From Artemia franciscana (lineage: Eukaryota; Arthropoda; Branchiopoda; Anostraca; Artemiidae), in assembly GCF_032884065.1 (NCBI RefSeq), contig NC_088881.1, positions 5,906,171-5,970,170 of the forward strand: a stretch of 64,000 bases of DNA. Reading direction: 5' to 3'. Numbering within the stretch: the first letter of the stretch is position 1; each line of letters starts with the position of its first letter. Both the position numbers and the translations under genes were made by a program. The notes under the pieces were generated by a model, which saw nothing but the letters and a program-made list of their open reading frames with translations, was not told where the DNA came from and made no database searches. This document shows, piece by piece, positions 36,674 through 48,900 of this stretch.

Positions 36674-37540
36674 ATTTTTTAACCAGTCAATTCGTATCCA
36701 ATTGATATTCATAGTTATTGAGAGGTCGTTGAGGCTGTTTAATAAAATTAATGCAATAATAGAAAAGTATTAATTACGTAGTGTAAAAGGTTTGGACTAA
36801 GAAGTAGTCGCATTTAATGATGTAAAAAGGAATATTTTTTCCATGTCCGAAAGTGCTACCATCTATTGTTATTATCCATTTCTGTTCAGTATTTTGATTG
36901 ATTTTGCCTCTCCATTTCTGCTTTTGTGAATGATGCAGAAGAATACTGGGGTGTATCCAGGGGGTAGCGGGTTTTTCTGGCGTCCTCATTCCTTTTTTCT
37001 TTTTTTACTCTTTTTAAAATAAACTTGTCAATTTGGTCAATTATTGACGCCCTTGTCACAGTGCCCCCCCCCCAAGATTTTGCTCAGGTCCGCCTTTGGA
37101 GCAATGGTATTGCATGTGCCACCTAAACTTGAATGTTCCACTCATTTCCTAAGAAACCGGGGCTTATACTTTGCTACTTTCTAAATAGTATTATAGAAAG
37201 TTGACCCATGGCAAAAAAAAAAAAAAATCAAATTTAGAACCAATAGAGATTGATAAAAAAAAAACTTAGTTAAATGCGACATTTTCCGAAAAAAAAAGTT
37301 CAAAAGCAAAGGGAAAAGCTAGGGAAACTTATTTGATTGGTTAGTAATATCTTCAGCACACAAACCACGAATTTGAAATACAAATGAACTCCGTGACAAT
37401 CAGTGGGAATGAATTTGTGGACATATCCCATAATTTTCTCTTAGTCTTGTGATTTTATTGCAGCAACAACGCCCAAGTGATAGACTTGAAGAGGAAGAAT
37501 ATCCACGATAAATTTCTCATCAACTTTTTTCCAAAATTAT
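36674..37540. other. Non-coding, no recognised feature
   Basis: AT-rich with A-tracts. The minus ORF 36774-36989 shows no domain. A short C-rich segment near 37060-37080 may be repeat-derived. Confidence 0.35.
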
Positions 37541-37542
37541 CA

Positions 37543-37735
37543 TGGAATGGCTCTGATCTCCTCCATGGCGGCGTTAATGATTACAAATAGTCTCTTCTCT
37601 CTCTTTTCTCTCTTTTTCGAGTCCATCCCTTGAGTTGATCTCTTTTCAAGGAATGGCCCTGATCTCCTTCATGGCGGCGTTATTGATTACAAATAGCCTC
37701 CTCTTTTCTCTCTTTTCGAGTCTATCCCTTGAAGG
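37543..37735. repeat. Tandem duplication, ~108-bp unit
   Basis: GGAATGGCTCTGATCTCCTC...GGCGGCGTTAATGATTACA...TCCCTTGA occurs at 37543-37637 and again, diverged, at 37652-37732. Confidence 0.85.
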
Positions 37736-38194
37736 CCCTTTTTTTATATTCTTTTACTCTTGCCTTAATCATGTCAAGTGAGCGGACTTTTGTACTAACT
37801 TTTATAGCAAGACTGGCAGCAGAAGTGATTTTATCATGTAGTTCTTTAGTTACTGTTACAGCAGACTCTAACGTTGGTTCAACCAATGTGCAAGTGTCTT
37901 AACGCATTTCCACCCATAATAATGGCTATTTTTGTGCCTCTACATTTATCCTATATACACAATCCTAATTCTTTTGAACTCTAAGTTATATCAAGGTGCG
38001 TTCTTAGCATCTGAACTACATTCTCTTCTTCTTTCGCTTGAACGAAATTTGAACTCTCGTATTTATTAGAATATTAAATTGCAATTTTTAACTAAAATAT
38101 AGCCTAGATATTAAAACGATCAATATGGAATGTACAAATGAGTAAGGTAATGAATATTGCTTCTGTCAGCATGGCAAGCTCAACTCTCTGTCAC

Positions 38195-38530
38195 CTACTG
38201 CTACTACTGCTACTACTAACAACTCACCGCAGCACTAAGCCGCCTGAGACCAACACAGCTACAGACGCTCCTCCATCCAAATCTATTTAAAACCTCCCTC
38301 CGTACACTCCCAGGAAGTTTTCCCATTTCCCTTATCTATTCCTTTACGATGTCCTCCAACCCCAACAGTGGACAACCTGCATTCCGCTTAGCCCTAGACG
38401 GTTGGCCAAAAAGGACAATCTTCGGCAATCTGTCATCCTTCTTCTACATAACTTGCCTTGAACTAACCTTTTCGTACAGCCTACTGTTTGGAATACAGTA
38501 AGTCAGCCTGCTACCCAAAACAATCGGTTG
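38195..38530 (-). pseudogene. LINE C-terminal fragment with (TAG)n-type tail
   Basis: Minus strand reads DDRLPKIVLFGQPSRAKRNA, then LGLEDIVKE, EVLNRFGWRSVCSCVGLRRL and SAAVSC, the carboxy end of the endonuclease-RT family also seen at 44815-45238. The tail on the element strand is TTAGTAGTAGCAGTAGTAG. Two stops break it. Confidence 0.8.
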
Positions 38531-39330
38531 GCAATTTCTCTGGATAACATCCAGCAAATTTCTGTCACCCCTTTTTATATATTTTTAAAAGGTATTTCAT
38601 TTTTTTTACATCTTTTCTTTCAAAATTTCTTTCAATCAGTTTCTTTTAAAATTAACCAGAATCCTTCGGTCTCGCTTTCTACATAGTCAATGCTAACCCT
38701 GTGAAGTTTCTTCTCAAGTTGTTTTAGTTGCATGATAAGTAAAATTGACCTGTCATAATACCTTCTTCGGTTGCCAAATCTTTCAGGTACTCTTTGACTC
38801 TCAGGAGCTGGCGCATAGTTCCCAAAACTCCGTTGGTGTCAAGTTTCAGCTCCAGCCAGTCCTGTCAGCTCTGTCCTTCAGCTTCGGCCCCAGTCTTTTT
38901 ATAGTAACTTCTAATGTTGTTCATTGATTTGTCTGGATGATACAAGCCCGGAGAAAAGTTGAAAATAGCGGTTGATACATATTTTCCAGATATGTTTTAA
39001 AATATATTCAGCTTCTCATTCGCCAAAATGTCTTAAGTTTTCACCTGCTTCCACTTTGAGATAGAAATCTAACTAAACTGTCATAAAAAGCACAGTTATA
39101 GCTTGGTTATTAATATTGTTTTATTTTATATTGTTATTAAAAAATTGTTTATTTTATATTGATTATTTACATTGTTTATTAATACTAACTTTAGACTCTG
39201 CTTCCGATGAAAAGTATGAATCTGTTCGTAATCGTAACCATTGTGGTGTTGTGACTACCTCAGCATATCCACCCGAATCGTTGCTGAGCCAGACTTTACA
39301 TATTTGCTGTTATTGTCATCAAAAGTACAG
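38531..39330. other. Non-coding, no recognised feature
   Basis: AT-rich sequence with short spurious ORFs (38745-38927, 39116-39334). This lies just upstream of F8A exon 1, where an upstream exon would be expected, but no F8A N-terminal signature was recognised. Confidence 0.35.
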
Positions 39331-39905
39331 TTGACAGTTCAGCTATGTTGTTTATTAATGTTTTTATGACCATCCCTTCTATATGAAGTTGCTGAAGGGG
39401 AGGGGGGAATACATAGTGGCCATATTGTTTCTACTTAAGGGTCTCTAAATGGGGACCCTTTGATTCTGAGGTATGGCAGATACACTCAATTAGCAACCTG
39501 GATGCATATAATCTCTTGATATAGTTCAGCATCTCCCTCAAAATTCCCTAAAAGTATCAACTTAGTATCTTTAGCTGTTCCTGAGACTATGCTTCAGCCT
39601 CAATTTTCTCTATATTTTCCCATTTAGTTGACAGTTCATTTATGTTGCTTATTAATATTTCTATGATCATCCCTTCTATACAAAGTTGCTGGAGAGAGAA
39701 TACATAGTGGCAACATTGTTCTTTACTTAAAAGTCTCTAAATGGGGGTTCTTTGATCCTAAGGTATGGCAGATACACTCAATTAGCAACCTGGATACATA
39801 TAATTTCTTGATTTAGCTCAACATCTCCCTCAAAATCTCTTAAAAGTTCAACTTAAGATCTTTAGCTGTTCCTGAGACTATGCTCCAGCCTCAATTTTCT
39901 CTGAT
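39331..39905. repeat. Tandem duplication, ~296-bp unit
   Basis: 39331-39608 and 39627-39905 align along their length: GTTGACAGTTCA, ATGGCAGATACACTCAATTA, GCTGTTCCTGAGACTATGCT. Divergence is around 10-15 percent by eye. Confidence 0.9.
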
Positions 39906-40099
39906 ATCTGTATGGATTTATCCCTGTCCTTGTTGCTGTATCCCAATTGTTCTTTCGTTCCTATCATTCCAATTAGTCCTTTTCCTGAATTTGTTCCCGT
40001 TTTCCTTCCTTCCTGCGTTGCTTTGTTGGAATACACCTGTGTTTATTTTGTTTTTGTAACTGGGTTTGATGTGTTCGTTCCTTTTTTCTTAGTTTCAGT

Positions 40100-40345
40100 A
40101 GGCTTTGGCAGTGGTATAGCAATCTATTCAAAGCCTCCCTCTTTACACCTTCCCAGGAAGTTTCAGTTTCCCGTATATCTTTACTTACGACCTCCTCCTA
40201 CCATCTTTGGGGACGACCAGCTTTTTTTCGCCCTAAAGGATTGGCTGACAAGGACGATCTTTGGCAATCTGTCATCCTTCAGCCGCAGAATCTGTCCTAT
40301 CAACCTCAACAACAAAATAACCTTAGGGTATTTTGGTTTTCAGGT
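40100..40345 (-). pseudogene. LINE C-terminal fragment
   Basis: Minus strand reads DDRLPKIVLVSQSFRAKK, matching the fragments at 38195-38530 and 44815-45238. The following part is frameshifted. The 145-codon + strand frame over 39912-40349 is a shadow of this. Confidence 0.75.
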
Positions 40346-40389
40346 ATGAATAGAACTAAGATGAGTCTAGGGGAAATGTTAGGAAATAC

Positions 40390-40394
<5 letters not shown>

Positions 40395-40470
<76 letters not shown>
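40395..40470. repeat. (TA)n microsatellite
   Basis: About 76 bp of TA with one G interruption at 40454; 85 bp upstream of F8A exon 1. Confidence 0.97.
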
Positions 40471-40472
<2 letters not shown>

Positions 40473-40555
40473 AAATAGGAACTATTTTCGTTTTGATTCA
40501 GTTCAAGAGTATTTAGCAATTTATAACTGATTTAAGTCATAAATTATTATTTTAG

Positions 40556-40711
40556 ATAGCTATTCAAAACAGTTACCTCCTGAACAAAAGAGTCTGTGTC
40601 ACATTGGTGCTTCACAATGCTATAAGAGCTGTGGTGAAGAAATTGAACAAGTAAAACAATTAGTGTCTGCTGCAGTGCTTTTGCTGAAAGAGGAGGAGGG
40701 TAACCGTGAAG
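40556..40711 (+). CDS. F8A: F8A/HAP40 homologue, exon 1 of those found (internal exon)
   Basis: F8A (HAP40) is a TPR-like protein that binds and stabilises huntingtin and links it to Rab5 endosomes. This 156-bp exon follows a T-rich acceptor (TTATTTTAG|AT) and ends at GAAG|GTAAAT. It reads QLPPEQKSLCHIGASQCYKS then EQVKQLVSAAVLLLKEEE, which fits the part of F8A where a WCQLAVARC-like helix is followed by EAARLFLR. Both ends are in phase 1. The preceding N-terminal exon, which in the family carries a conserved basic KKRFLRKPNV-like motif, was not found. Homology is judged from pattern, strengthened by the three downstream exons in matching order. Confidence 0.7.
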
Positions 40712-41940
40712 GTAAATTTCATCGTGCCCTGAAAAAAGGGTATATCTCGCACTCTTTCAATTTTAAATAAGAGTGAAAATTATTTCCGATTTATTATTAT
40801 GAGTAATTATAAATTATAATTAAATAGTTCTCACTGTTTATTGTAATTTTTTATCGTTATTATAGTTTTATTTATTATTATTAGTAATTATTATTAATCA
40901 TTACTATAATTTATTATTACAAATGTTACTAATGTTGTAATATGACCATATTCATTATTATAAGTTATTTTTCTTATTATATTATTATTCTAGTTATTTC
41001 TTGCTATTGCTATAATATATTCTTATTTACTGGCCTAAGGTACATACTTTCTTTAATGATCCCCCTCCCCTCATAGTCTGTCGGTCCTATATATTGATAT
41101 GTCACATATGTTCAGTGAAGCAACAACTATCTAGCAGAAAACAGTTGTTCATTAGACAGACGGTTCAGATGCACTAAATAGAGGTATTTATTATAAATGA
41201 TAAGTTGTATTTTTTTTTATTATTATAAGTGGAAATAAGTAGTAAATGGCCACAAATGTGTAAATAGATGAGCATTTTGGAGGACTGATTCTGATTTGTT
41301 CTAGGATTAAGATTCTAACAAATCTAGAAAGATTTCAGTTAATTAGGTTAACACAGGTAATAATTAAAATATGGCAAATAAATATGTATGGTATTTTATT
41401 TTCTAAATCACTCTCTTTTTTTATAATTAAATGAAATACAGAAATGTACAACAGTGGAAAAAAATTAGCGAGCTTTTTGGAGTTTTTCATATTGTTTTTA
41501 TTGTAATTTTGTCTTTTTTTCTAGTTTCCCATTAAATTTAATTGAATTTATGATCTGTTCTAAATGCAATAACAGACGGAGTATGATGTAAAAAGGAAAA
41601 AGACTGAAAAACGACAAATAAAATAAAATCGAAATTCTTGTCATAATACAATCACATACCTAACATCACTTTTAAAAATTACATTTTTTTCAGCAGCTCT
41701 TTTAAAATCTTTGATATCAAAATAACTATATGCTATTAAATGTTATAAATGCATATGTTATACAAAATAACATATGCTATTTAATGCAAGCTAGATTTAA
41801 AAAAAAAAGGCTGGTGGAATTCATCTTAACAACATAATTACATTAATAAAAACACGACATATTTAATGTTTTAAAACCGAACACCATGAGTGTTCATTGA
41901 TTCTTTTTTTATACACTTCAATGCATTAGGTTCTATAATA
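40712..41940. other. Intron sequence, AT-rich, no recognised feature
   Basis: ATTATT-rich low-complexity sequence (about 40790-41010) and otherwise unremarkable AT-rich DNA inside the first F8A intron seen. Confidence 0.4.
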
Positions 41941-41942
41941 TC

Positions 41943-41997
41943 GTATCTCCTGGTGGCCCAAGAATCACTCACCTAAGGTGGGAGGCCGAGGAGATAC
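41943..41997. repeat. Structured inverted repeat (9-bp outer arms)
   Basis: GTATCTCCT (41943-41951) pairs perfectly with AGGAGATAC (41989-41997). Inside, GGCC/GGCC and CACCT/AGGTG can also pair. It is GC-richer than its surroundings. No known RNA family recognised. Confidence 0.6.
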
Positions 41998-42114
41998 ATC
42001 GCTTATCGGTAGTAAATTTGCCATAGTTATTTGTTTCCGTTACCGAGAAGGTGCGCCAAAGAAAGAGCAAGCTACAAGATTTGGAAGCGCGCATGCGTTC
42101 TACAATTTAGCTAT

Positions 42115-42620
42115 TGGTCTTCCATGTTGACACAAAAGGGAACTCGAAAAGACAAATATCGTTAAGCACAACTTTTTCTTATAAATAATTTCTAGCTTAC
42201 TTACGTGGAACTGGAATTTTTATTCTTCCATGTTGACTAAAAAGGTAACCTAAAAAAATATTAATATACTTAATCAGAATTTTTTTGTTCAAATAATTTA
42301 TAACTTACGTGAAACTGAAGATTTTTCCTTCCATTTTGACTCAAAAGGGAACCTGAAAAAGACAAATATCAAATATTAGTCATGTTCTTAAGCAGAATTT
42401 TTGTTTAAAATAATTTCTAATTTACTTACGTAAAACCGAAGTTTTATCTTCTATGTTGGCTCAAAAGGGAACCTCAAAACGACAACTGTCGAATATTAGT
42501 CATATGAATAAGCACAATTTTTTGTTTCAAATAATTTCTAACTTACTCACGTGAAACTGAAGCTTTTATCTTCAATGTTGACTCAAAAGGGAACCTGAAA
42601 AAGACAGCTATCGAATATTG
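42115..42620. repeat. Tandem repeat, ~105-123-bp unit, about 4.5 copies
   Basis: CTTCCATGTTGAC.CAAAAGGGAAC recurs near 42119, 42225, 42330, 42450 and 42573, each followed by AAATAATTTCTAACTTACTTACGTGAAAC. Confidence 0.88.
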
Positions 42621-42689
42621 GCATCCCGGACGGCACACTCACGAAAAGTTTTTAAATTTTTGGTAAGTGTAATACCCAACTGCCGCATC

Positions 42690-43770
42690 GAATCTAAATG
42701 AGGGATGGAAAAAATTTTGACCTTAGAGGTTTAGGAGGCGATGGAGAATTGAAAGAATGATACCCACGTTTGTCAACGTTAAGCGAAAGACCGATTTTAG
42801 TAAAAAAAAAAAGGAAACTTTATTAACCATCTGCGATAGTCTGAGTTTAGACCAGCTAATTAGAAGAGTATCATCAGCATAAGCAAGGTATGAAATATGA
42901 GTTAACCCAACAAAACACATAGAAGATACATTCTCAAGAATACTAAAAATAAAAAAACAATAAAATACTTGGAGATAATACTCCACCCTGCCGTACACCC
43001 CGACAAACAGGGACAATAAAAGGAGAAAGGGTATCATTAGTTTTAATTCGAAGATAGGATTTACCATACCATAGTTTAAGAAGAAAAATCAGCGAAAGGT
43101 TAATGCCGTGACTATAAAGAGAATAAAAAGCCTGACTATGCAATACTATCGAAAACCTTGGAAAGATGAAGGGCACAAATGTCAAGACCATACCCTTTAG
43201 CAGAAGCATCTTCAAATAGGCAAGCCAGCGCACGGTGAGCAACCTATGTCAGATCGATGAGCAACGATGCCTGCAAGGATGCCACGATGAGCAACGATGC
43301 CTGGCAACCGATGCCAGACCAAAAACTGAGCTGGTTCTCCTTAAAATTAGTGTTAAAATTGATAAAAGGAAGTAGGGTATATTCAAGGATTTTACTAAGA
43401 TTACAAGTAACCGTAATTGGCCTGTAAGAAGAACAATCCAATGGATTCTTACCTCACTTAATAACGGAAGTGACAGTTCCACACAAAAAGCTATCAGGAA
43501 CAAGAGAACAATAAATACACATTTGGAAAAGTAACTGTAAATGGAAAAACAAAGACGGGTAATTTACTTTAAGATGATAAACACTAATGCCATCAACATC
43601 AACAGAGCTTGATTTCAATTTCTTAGATTCAGTTTCTGATTTCAGTTTCTTATTTCAATTTCAAGTTTCAATTTCAATTTCAGTTTCAATTACAGAAATT
43701 GTAACTGATTTCAGTTTCTTAGCAGATGCAATTACAGCATTAACAGAAACAGGTAGAACTTGTGCCTGAG
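42690..43770 (-). pseudogene. LINE reverse transcriptase remnant (second family)
   Basis: Minus strand, high to low: VDVDGISVYHLKVNYPSLFF (about 43600), SSYRPITVTCNLSKILEYTL (43430-43375), FKENQLSFWSGIGCQASLL, LWYGKSYLRIKTND, VCRGVRQGGVLSPSILLF (about 43000-42945, motif B), then ISYLAYADDTLLISWSKLRL (42895-42835, motif C with intact YADD). Motif A is lost in a frame-broken stretch around 43200, where GATGAGCAACGATGCCTG is duplicated. Distinct from the DYADDLSI family at 21690-23760. Intron of F8A. Confidence 0.88.
43595..43735. repeat. (TTTCAR)n minisatellite
   Basis: GATTTCAATTTCTTAGATTCAG, TTTCAATTTCAATTTCAG and variants over about 140 bp. Confidence 0.8.
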
Positions 43771-44029
43771 TCAAGGAACACGGGAAAACCGAATCAAGCA
43801 TCTTTGAGTAAAATGCGTGCACTGCTTAATTCACTTTAGAAAATATAACTGAATAATGGTTAGACCACGCAGCTGGTGAGCTGGGGCAATTAAGATTTGC
43901 TGAGTTATCTAATTTCAATGAATTAATCACTTTGTTCCGTTCATTCTAATCCACATCTAATTGGTAGTCTGACATATATTATATAATATTTGGTGCAATC
44001 ATGTGAATATCGTGTTAATATATGGGCAA

Positions 44030-44130
44030 TTTTAGGAAGAAATACTGTATTGATTTTTGCCACAATTCTTTAATAAAGATTACGGTATTCAAGCACAAGG
44101 GCCATGAAAAGTATTTTTCATGCATAAGCA
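44030..44130 (+). repeat. Inverted repeat arm 1 (partner 44705-44805)
   Basis: AGGAAGAAATACTGTATTGA through GGGCCATGAAAAGTATTTTTC is the reverse complement of 44705-44805. It is followed at 44150-44231 by a + strand copy of the YADD-adjacent LINE segment (LLISRSKLRLSQRVNKVS), also found inverted at about 42810-42890. Confidence 0.85.
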
Positions 44131-44584
44131 ATGTATGCATAATAAGCAGCATAAGCAAGGTATGCAATATCATTCTTCTAATTAGCCGGTCTAAACTTAG
44201 ACTATCGCAGAGGGTTAATAAAGTTTCTTAGTCTTTTACTAATTTTTTTTTAGTAAAAAATATAAATTTAAAAAATACAAAGAAATTTTGTATTTCTATT
44301 ATACTTCCTATATATTCCACAATCTAACTGGTAGGACATTCTAATCCTTTATATCGGCTTGATCGCAGACGTTTTTTTTAAACACATGCTTAGTTTTTGT
44401 TTTATTCCAAATACAATTCTAGGAATAATTCCACAGAAACAATTACAAACATAATATTACAAAGAGAAATACTTCTAAGTATGAGAAGGTCTGCCCCCTT
44501 GATCTTAACTGTAAAGTTTGACCGTTTGTCTTAATCCTTTATGAACAATTGTTCAAACATATGGGCCGCTTAATTGGAATTAAG

Positions 44585-44700
44585 TTAGAAAAAGTTTTCT
44601 CAACTGAAAGTAAAGAATAACATTAAAATATAAAACGCACAGAGATTATTCCGTATATGAGAGGGTACCCCCTCTTCGACCCTCGCCTTTTACGATAGTC
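44585..44700 (+). repeat. Fragment of hairpin-ended repeat (one arm)
   Basis: TTCTCAACTGAAAGTAAAGAATAACATT through CCGTATATGAGAGGG matches one arm of the terminal hairpins at 5116 and 30637. Confidence 0.7.
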
Positions 44701-44704
44701 TTTG

Positions 44705-44805
44705 AAGTCCTTGAAAAATACTTTTCATGGCCCTTTTGCTTAATACCTTAATCTTTATTAAAGAATTGTGACAAAAATCAATACAGTATTTCTTCCTAGA
44801 ATTGC
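44705..44805 (-). repeat. Inverted repeat arm 2
   Basis: Reverse complement of 44030-44130; the arms lie about 575 bp apart. Confidence 0.85.
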
Positions 44806-44814
44806 TAAGTGTAG

Positions 44815-45236
44815 ACACTCCGAAAGGCTGAGGAGGGATTGCTAGATGTTTTCGAGAGACATTGCCTACATATTGTTTTGGGTACCCCACTGACTGACCG
44901 TATCTCAGACAGCAAGCTGTACAAAAATTGTAATTCAATACCTTTTTCTAGGGTTATAATAAGAGAAAGGTTGAGATGGCTAAGGCACGTTCTGCGGATG
45001 TAAGATGACAAATTGCTAAAGGTTGTCCTTGTTGGCCAACCATATAGGGTCAAACGAAAGGCAGGTCGTCCCCAAAATCGGCTTGGAAGATATTGTAAGG
45101 AAATATTTAAGGGAAATGGTTACTTCCCGAGAGGGTGTAAAGAGGCAGGTTTTGAATAGATTGGGATGGAGGAGGAATGTGCGTAGCTGCGCTGTCCCCA
45201 GGTGGCTTGGTGCTGCAGCGGGTTGCTTATTAGCAG

Positions 45237-45238
<2 letters not shown>
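44815..45238 (+). pseudogene. LINE C-terminal fragment ending at (TA)n
   Basis: The + strand reads LLDVFERHCLHIVLGTPLTD, RISDSKLYKNCNSIPFSRVI, IRERLRWLRHVLRM, a stop, then VVLVGQP, REGVKRQVLNRLGWRRNVRS and LGAAAGC in shifted frames. This is the carboxy end (RerLRWLgHVLRM ... GWRR) of the endonuclease-RT family. The copy stops at TTAGCAGTAA and a (TA)n run follows at once. Intron of F8A. Confidence 0.85.

Positions 45239-45308
<70 letters not shown>
45239..45308. repeat. (TA)n microsatellite between a LINE 3' end and a Helitron 5' end
   Basis: About 70 bp of TA. The left neighbour is the LINE C-terminus; the right neighbour is the Helitron start (ATAAATAAGTTGTCTGTGTG). Confidence 0.95.
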
Positions 45309-45314
<6 letters not shown>

Positions 45315-46076
45315 GTTGTCTGTGTGTGGGTCTGTCGGGTGACGTCATGTTTGTTTGTTGACTGACGTCATGTTTTCGACTGACGAAATTACAGACCGGG
45401 ACATCGGGACACAAATGACGACCGGGACACCGGGACATAGGGAATATAAATGACGATCCGGACACTCAAAGAGAAAGCGACCGGGACACAAGGAATGTTC
45501 GATTAGCAATCACCATCAACAAAGCACCGGGACACAAATGACGACCGGACACAGGGAGTATAAATGACGACCAGGACATAAGTAAAAAAAAAACTAAAAA
45601 AACTAAAAAAAAGGTAAAAACTGCAAAAAATAAAAAGAAAAAAAAAACTAAAAACTAATAAAAAAGCTAAAAAACTAAAAAAGAAAAAAAAAAAGCAGAA
45701 AACCAAAACTAAAAAAAATTAAAATGAAAAAAAACTAAAAAGGTAGAAACTACAAAAAAAAAAAAAAAACTAAAAAAAAACTAAAAAAAGAGTAAAAACC
45801 AAAAAAAAAACTAAAAAGAAAAAAAGGGAAAAACACAAAAATTTATTTCATCATATACCAAATTAAAAACGAATGTTTGTACAGACCGGGACACTGGGAC
45901 ACAAATGACGACCGGGACACAGGGAATATAAATGACGACCGGAACACAACTACAACGGGGACGCCGGGGGGCACGGGGGGATATATGAATGACGACGGGG
46001 ACACAGGGAATGTTCGATTAGCAGTCACCATCAACAAAGCTCAAGGGCAATCATTAGAATCATGAGGTATAGATCT

Positions 46077-46830
<754 letters not shown>

Positions 46831-46857
46831 GGTGCCAAGCGCCACCCCAACAGCTAG

Positions 46858-47595
<738 letters not shown>

Positions 47596-47829
47596 ATAAT
47601 TTATTGTCAGGCCTGAGCTTATTGGGAAGAGCAATTGATATCTGTACCCGTCAAAACTGCTCATTTTTGGCCTTTAAGCTGTGCTTAGAAGCTAGCTCTG
47701 CGTGTGTTCATCTTGATTTTTATGCAAAATCTGTACCTTGGTTGAAAAGAGCCACTGAAATTGACACGGGAAGCAATATTCATAAATTGACCGCCGTTGA
47801 CTTGCTGCTAAAGAGTTTAATATATGAAG
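47596..47829 (+). CDS. F8A: F8A/HAP40 homologue, exon 2 of those found
   Basis: A 234-bp exon between GTTATTTCAG|ATAAT and GAAG|GTACGT, phase 1 at both ends. It encodes LLSGLSLLGRAIDICTRQNC, FLAFKLCLEASSACVHLDFY and AKSVPWLKRATEIDTGSN. This fits the TPR-like core of F8A, where LCLELA...L is followed by a FQRAA.L helix. Conserved small/Leu spacing and a continuous frame into exon 3 support the call. Its last part is copied in tandem downstream in the intron. Confidence 0.75.
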
Positions 47830-47884
47830 GTACGTTCTATTATCCATTAAATTACCTTGGTTGTTAACTCAGTTGAATTTATAA

Positions 47885-48290
47885 AGTCTATGTATCGTAC
47901 TGGTTGGAAAGAGCCACTGAAATTGACACGGGGAGTAATAGCCACAAATTGGCCGCTGTTGACTTGGAGTTAAAGAGTTTAATATACGAAGGTACGTTCT
48001 ATTATCCATGAAATTACCTTGGTTGTTACCTCAGTAGAATTTATAAAGTCTATATATCGTATTGGTTGCGAAGAGTCACTGAAATTGATACAGGAAATAA
48101 CGCTCAAAAATTGACCGCTGTTGAATTGTTATTAGAGAATTTAATATGTAAGACGTGTTTTAATTATCCACGGTTCTATGCCTTGGTTTATACCTTGGTT
48201 GACTTTATAAAGTCTATATCTCGGTTGAAGATAGACACTGAAATTAACATAGGTAGTAACTCCGCCACAGTCTAGTAAAGAACGAACTCT
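47885..48290 (+). pseudogene. Tandem partial copies of F8A exon 2
   Basis: The 3' half of exon 2 plus adjacent intron recurs with a ~165-bp period: about 47885-48045, 48048-48210 and 48215-48275. The first two copies keep an open frame (WLERATEIDTGSN; WLRRVTEIDTGNN). The first keeps the GAAG|GTACG donor; the second has ATAT|GTAAGA. The upstream CTCAG|TTGA gives a stop in the needed frame, so normal splicing is doubtful. Confidence 0.75.
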
Positions 48291-48900
48291 ATCACAAGGT
48301 AACCGAAACTTTTAAAACGCCAAAAACTTTCGGGTAAGGAAGAATCGCAATCTGAAGCTGATTCACGAATGGTAACTATTATATCGATTAATCTAAATCG
48401 CAAAAGTTTATTTCTATTTTTCTTTCATGGGAATCTCGAAAAATAGCCTGAAACCCCACAAAAATTGTGTCACATCGAAAGGAAACTGCACCATTGGAAC
48501 CTTTATAGCCGAAAGCCTCATGTGGGAGAATTGCAGTTCTCCATCTGGAGTAACGGGAAAAATCACTTTTTCGTACGCGAAGCAGGGTAGTGTCTCTTTT
48601 TCATTCTTGTTTTATTTTTCTTCGTCGCTAGTGGGGTTGTGGAATATCACGCCTCTCTGGCTCAAACCTGACTGTTGTTTGAATTAAAATCAATTTGCCA
48701 TCAAGCCATTGACCAATTGAAGACAAAGCCAAGACAGATAGTCTGAGTGAGAGGAAAAGCCGGCTTGAGCCTTTTTCAGGATTGTATAAAAATGATGCCA
48801 TTTTTGCTTATTTATAGATAATCTATCATCCATTCATCTATCCTAGGGCAGAACTAAGGTAGATAGCTATAGAACTAAGGGATGATCGAGATTTTTGGGA
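48291..48900. other. Intron sequence, nothing recognised
   Basis: The 86-codon frame at 48427-48687 shows no domain and no splice signals. Confidence 0.4.

Noticed and set aside
39912..40349. 145-codon + strand ORF
   Set aside because: It overlaps the minus-strand LINE fragment (DDRLPKIVLVSQ) and has no domain; it is an antisense shadow.
41975..41992. GGTGGGAGGCCGAGGAG resembles the 7SL/Alu GGGAGGCCGAGG box
   Set aside because: The match is about 12 bp only; the surrounding sequence does not follow 7SL and better fits the local hairpin.
45503..45706. FFFFSFLAFLLVFSFFF-type minus ORF as a membrane protein
   Set aside because: It is a translation of the (CTAAAAAA)n A-rich tract inside Helitron 1.
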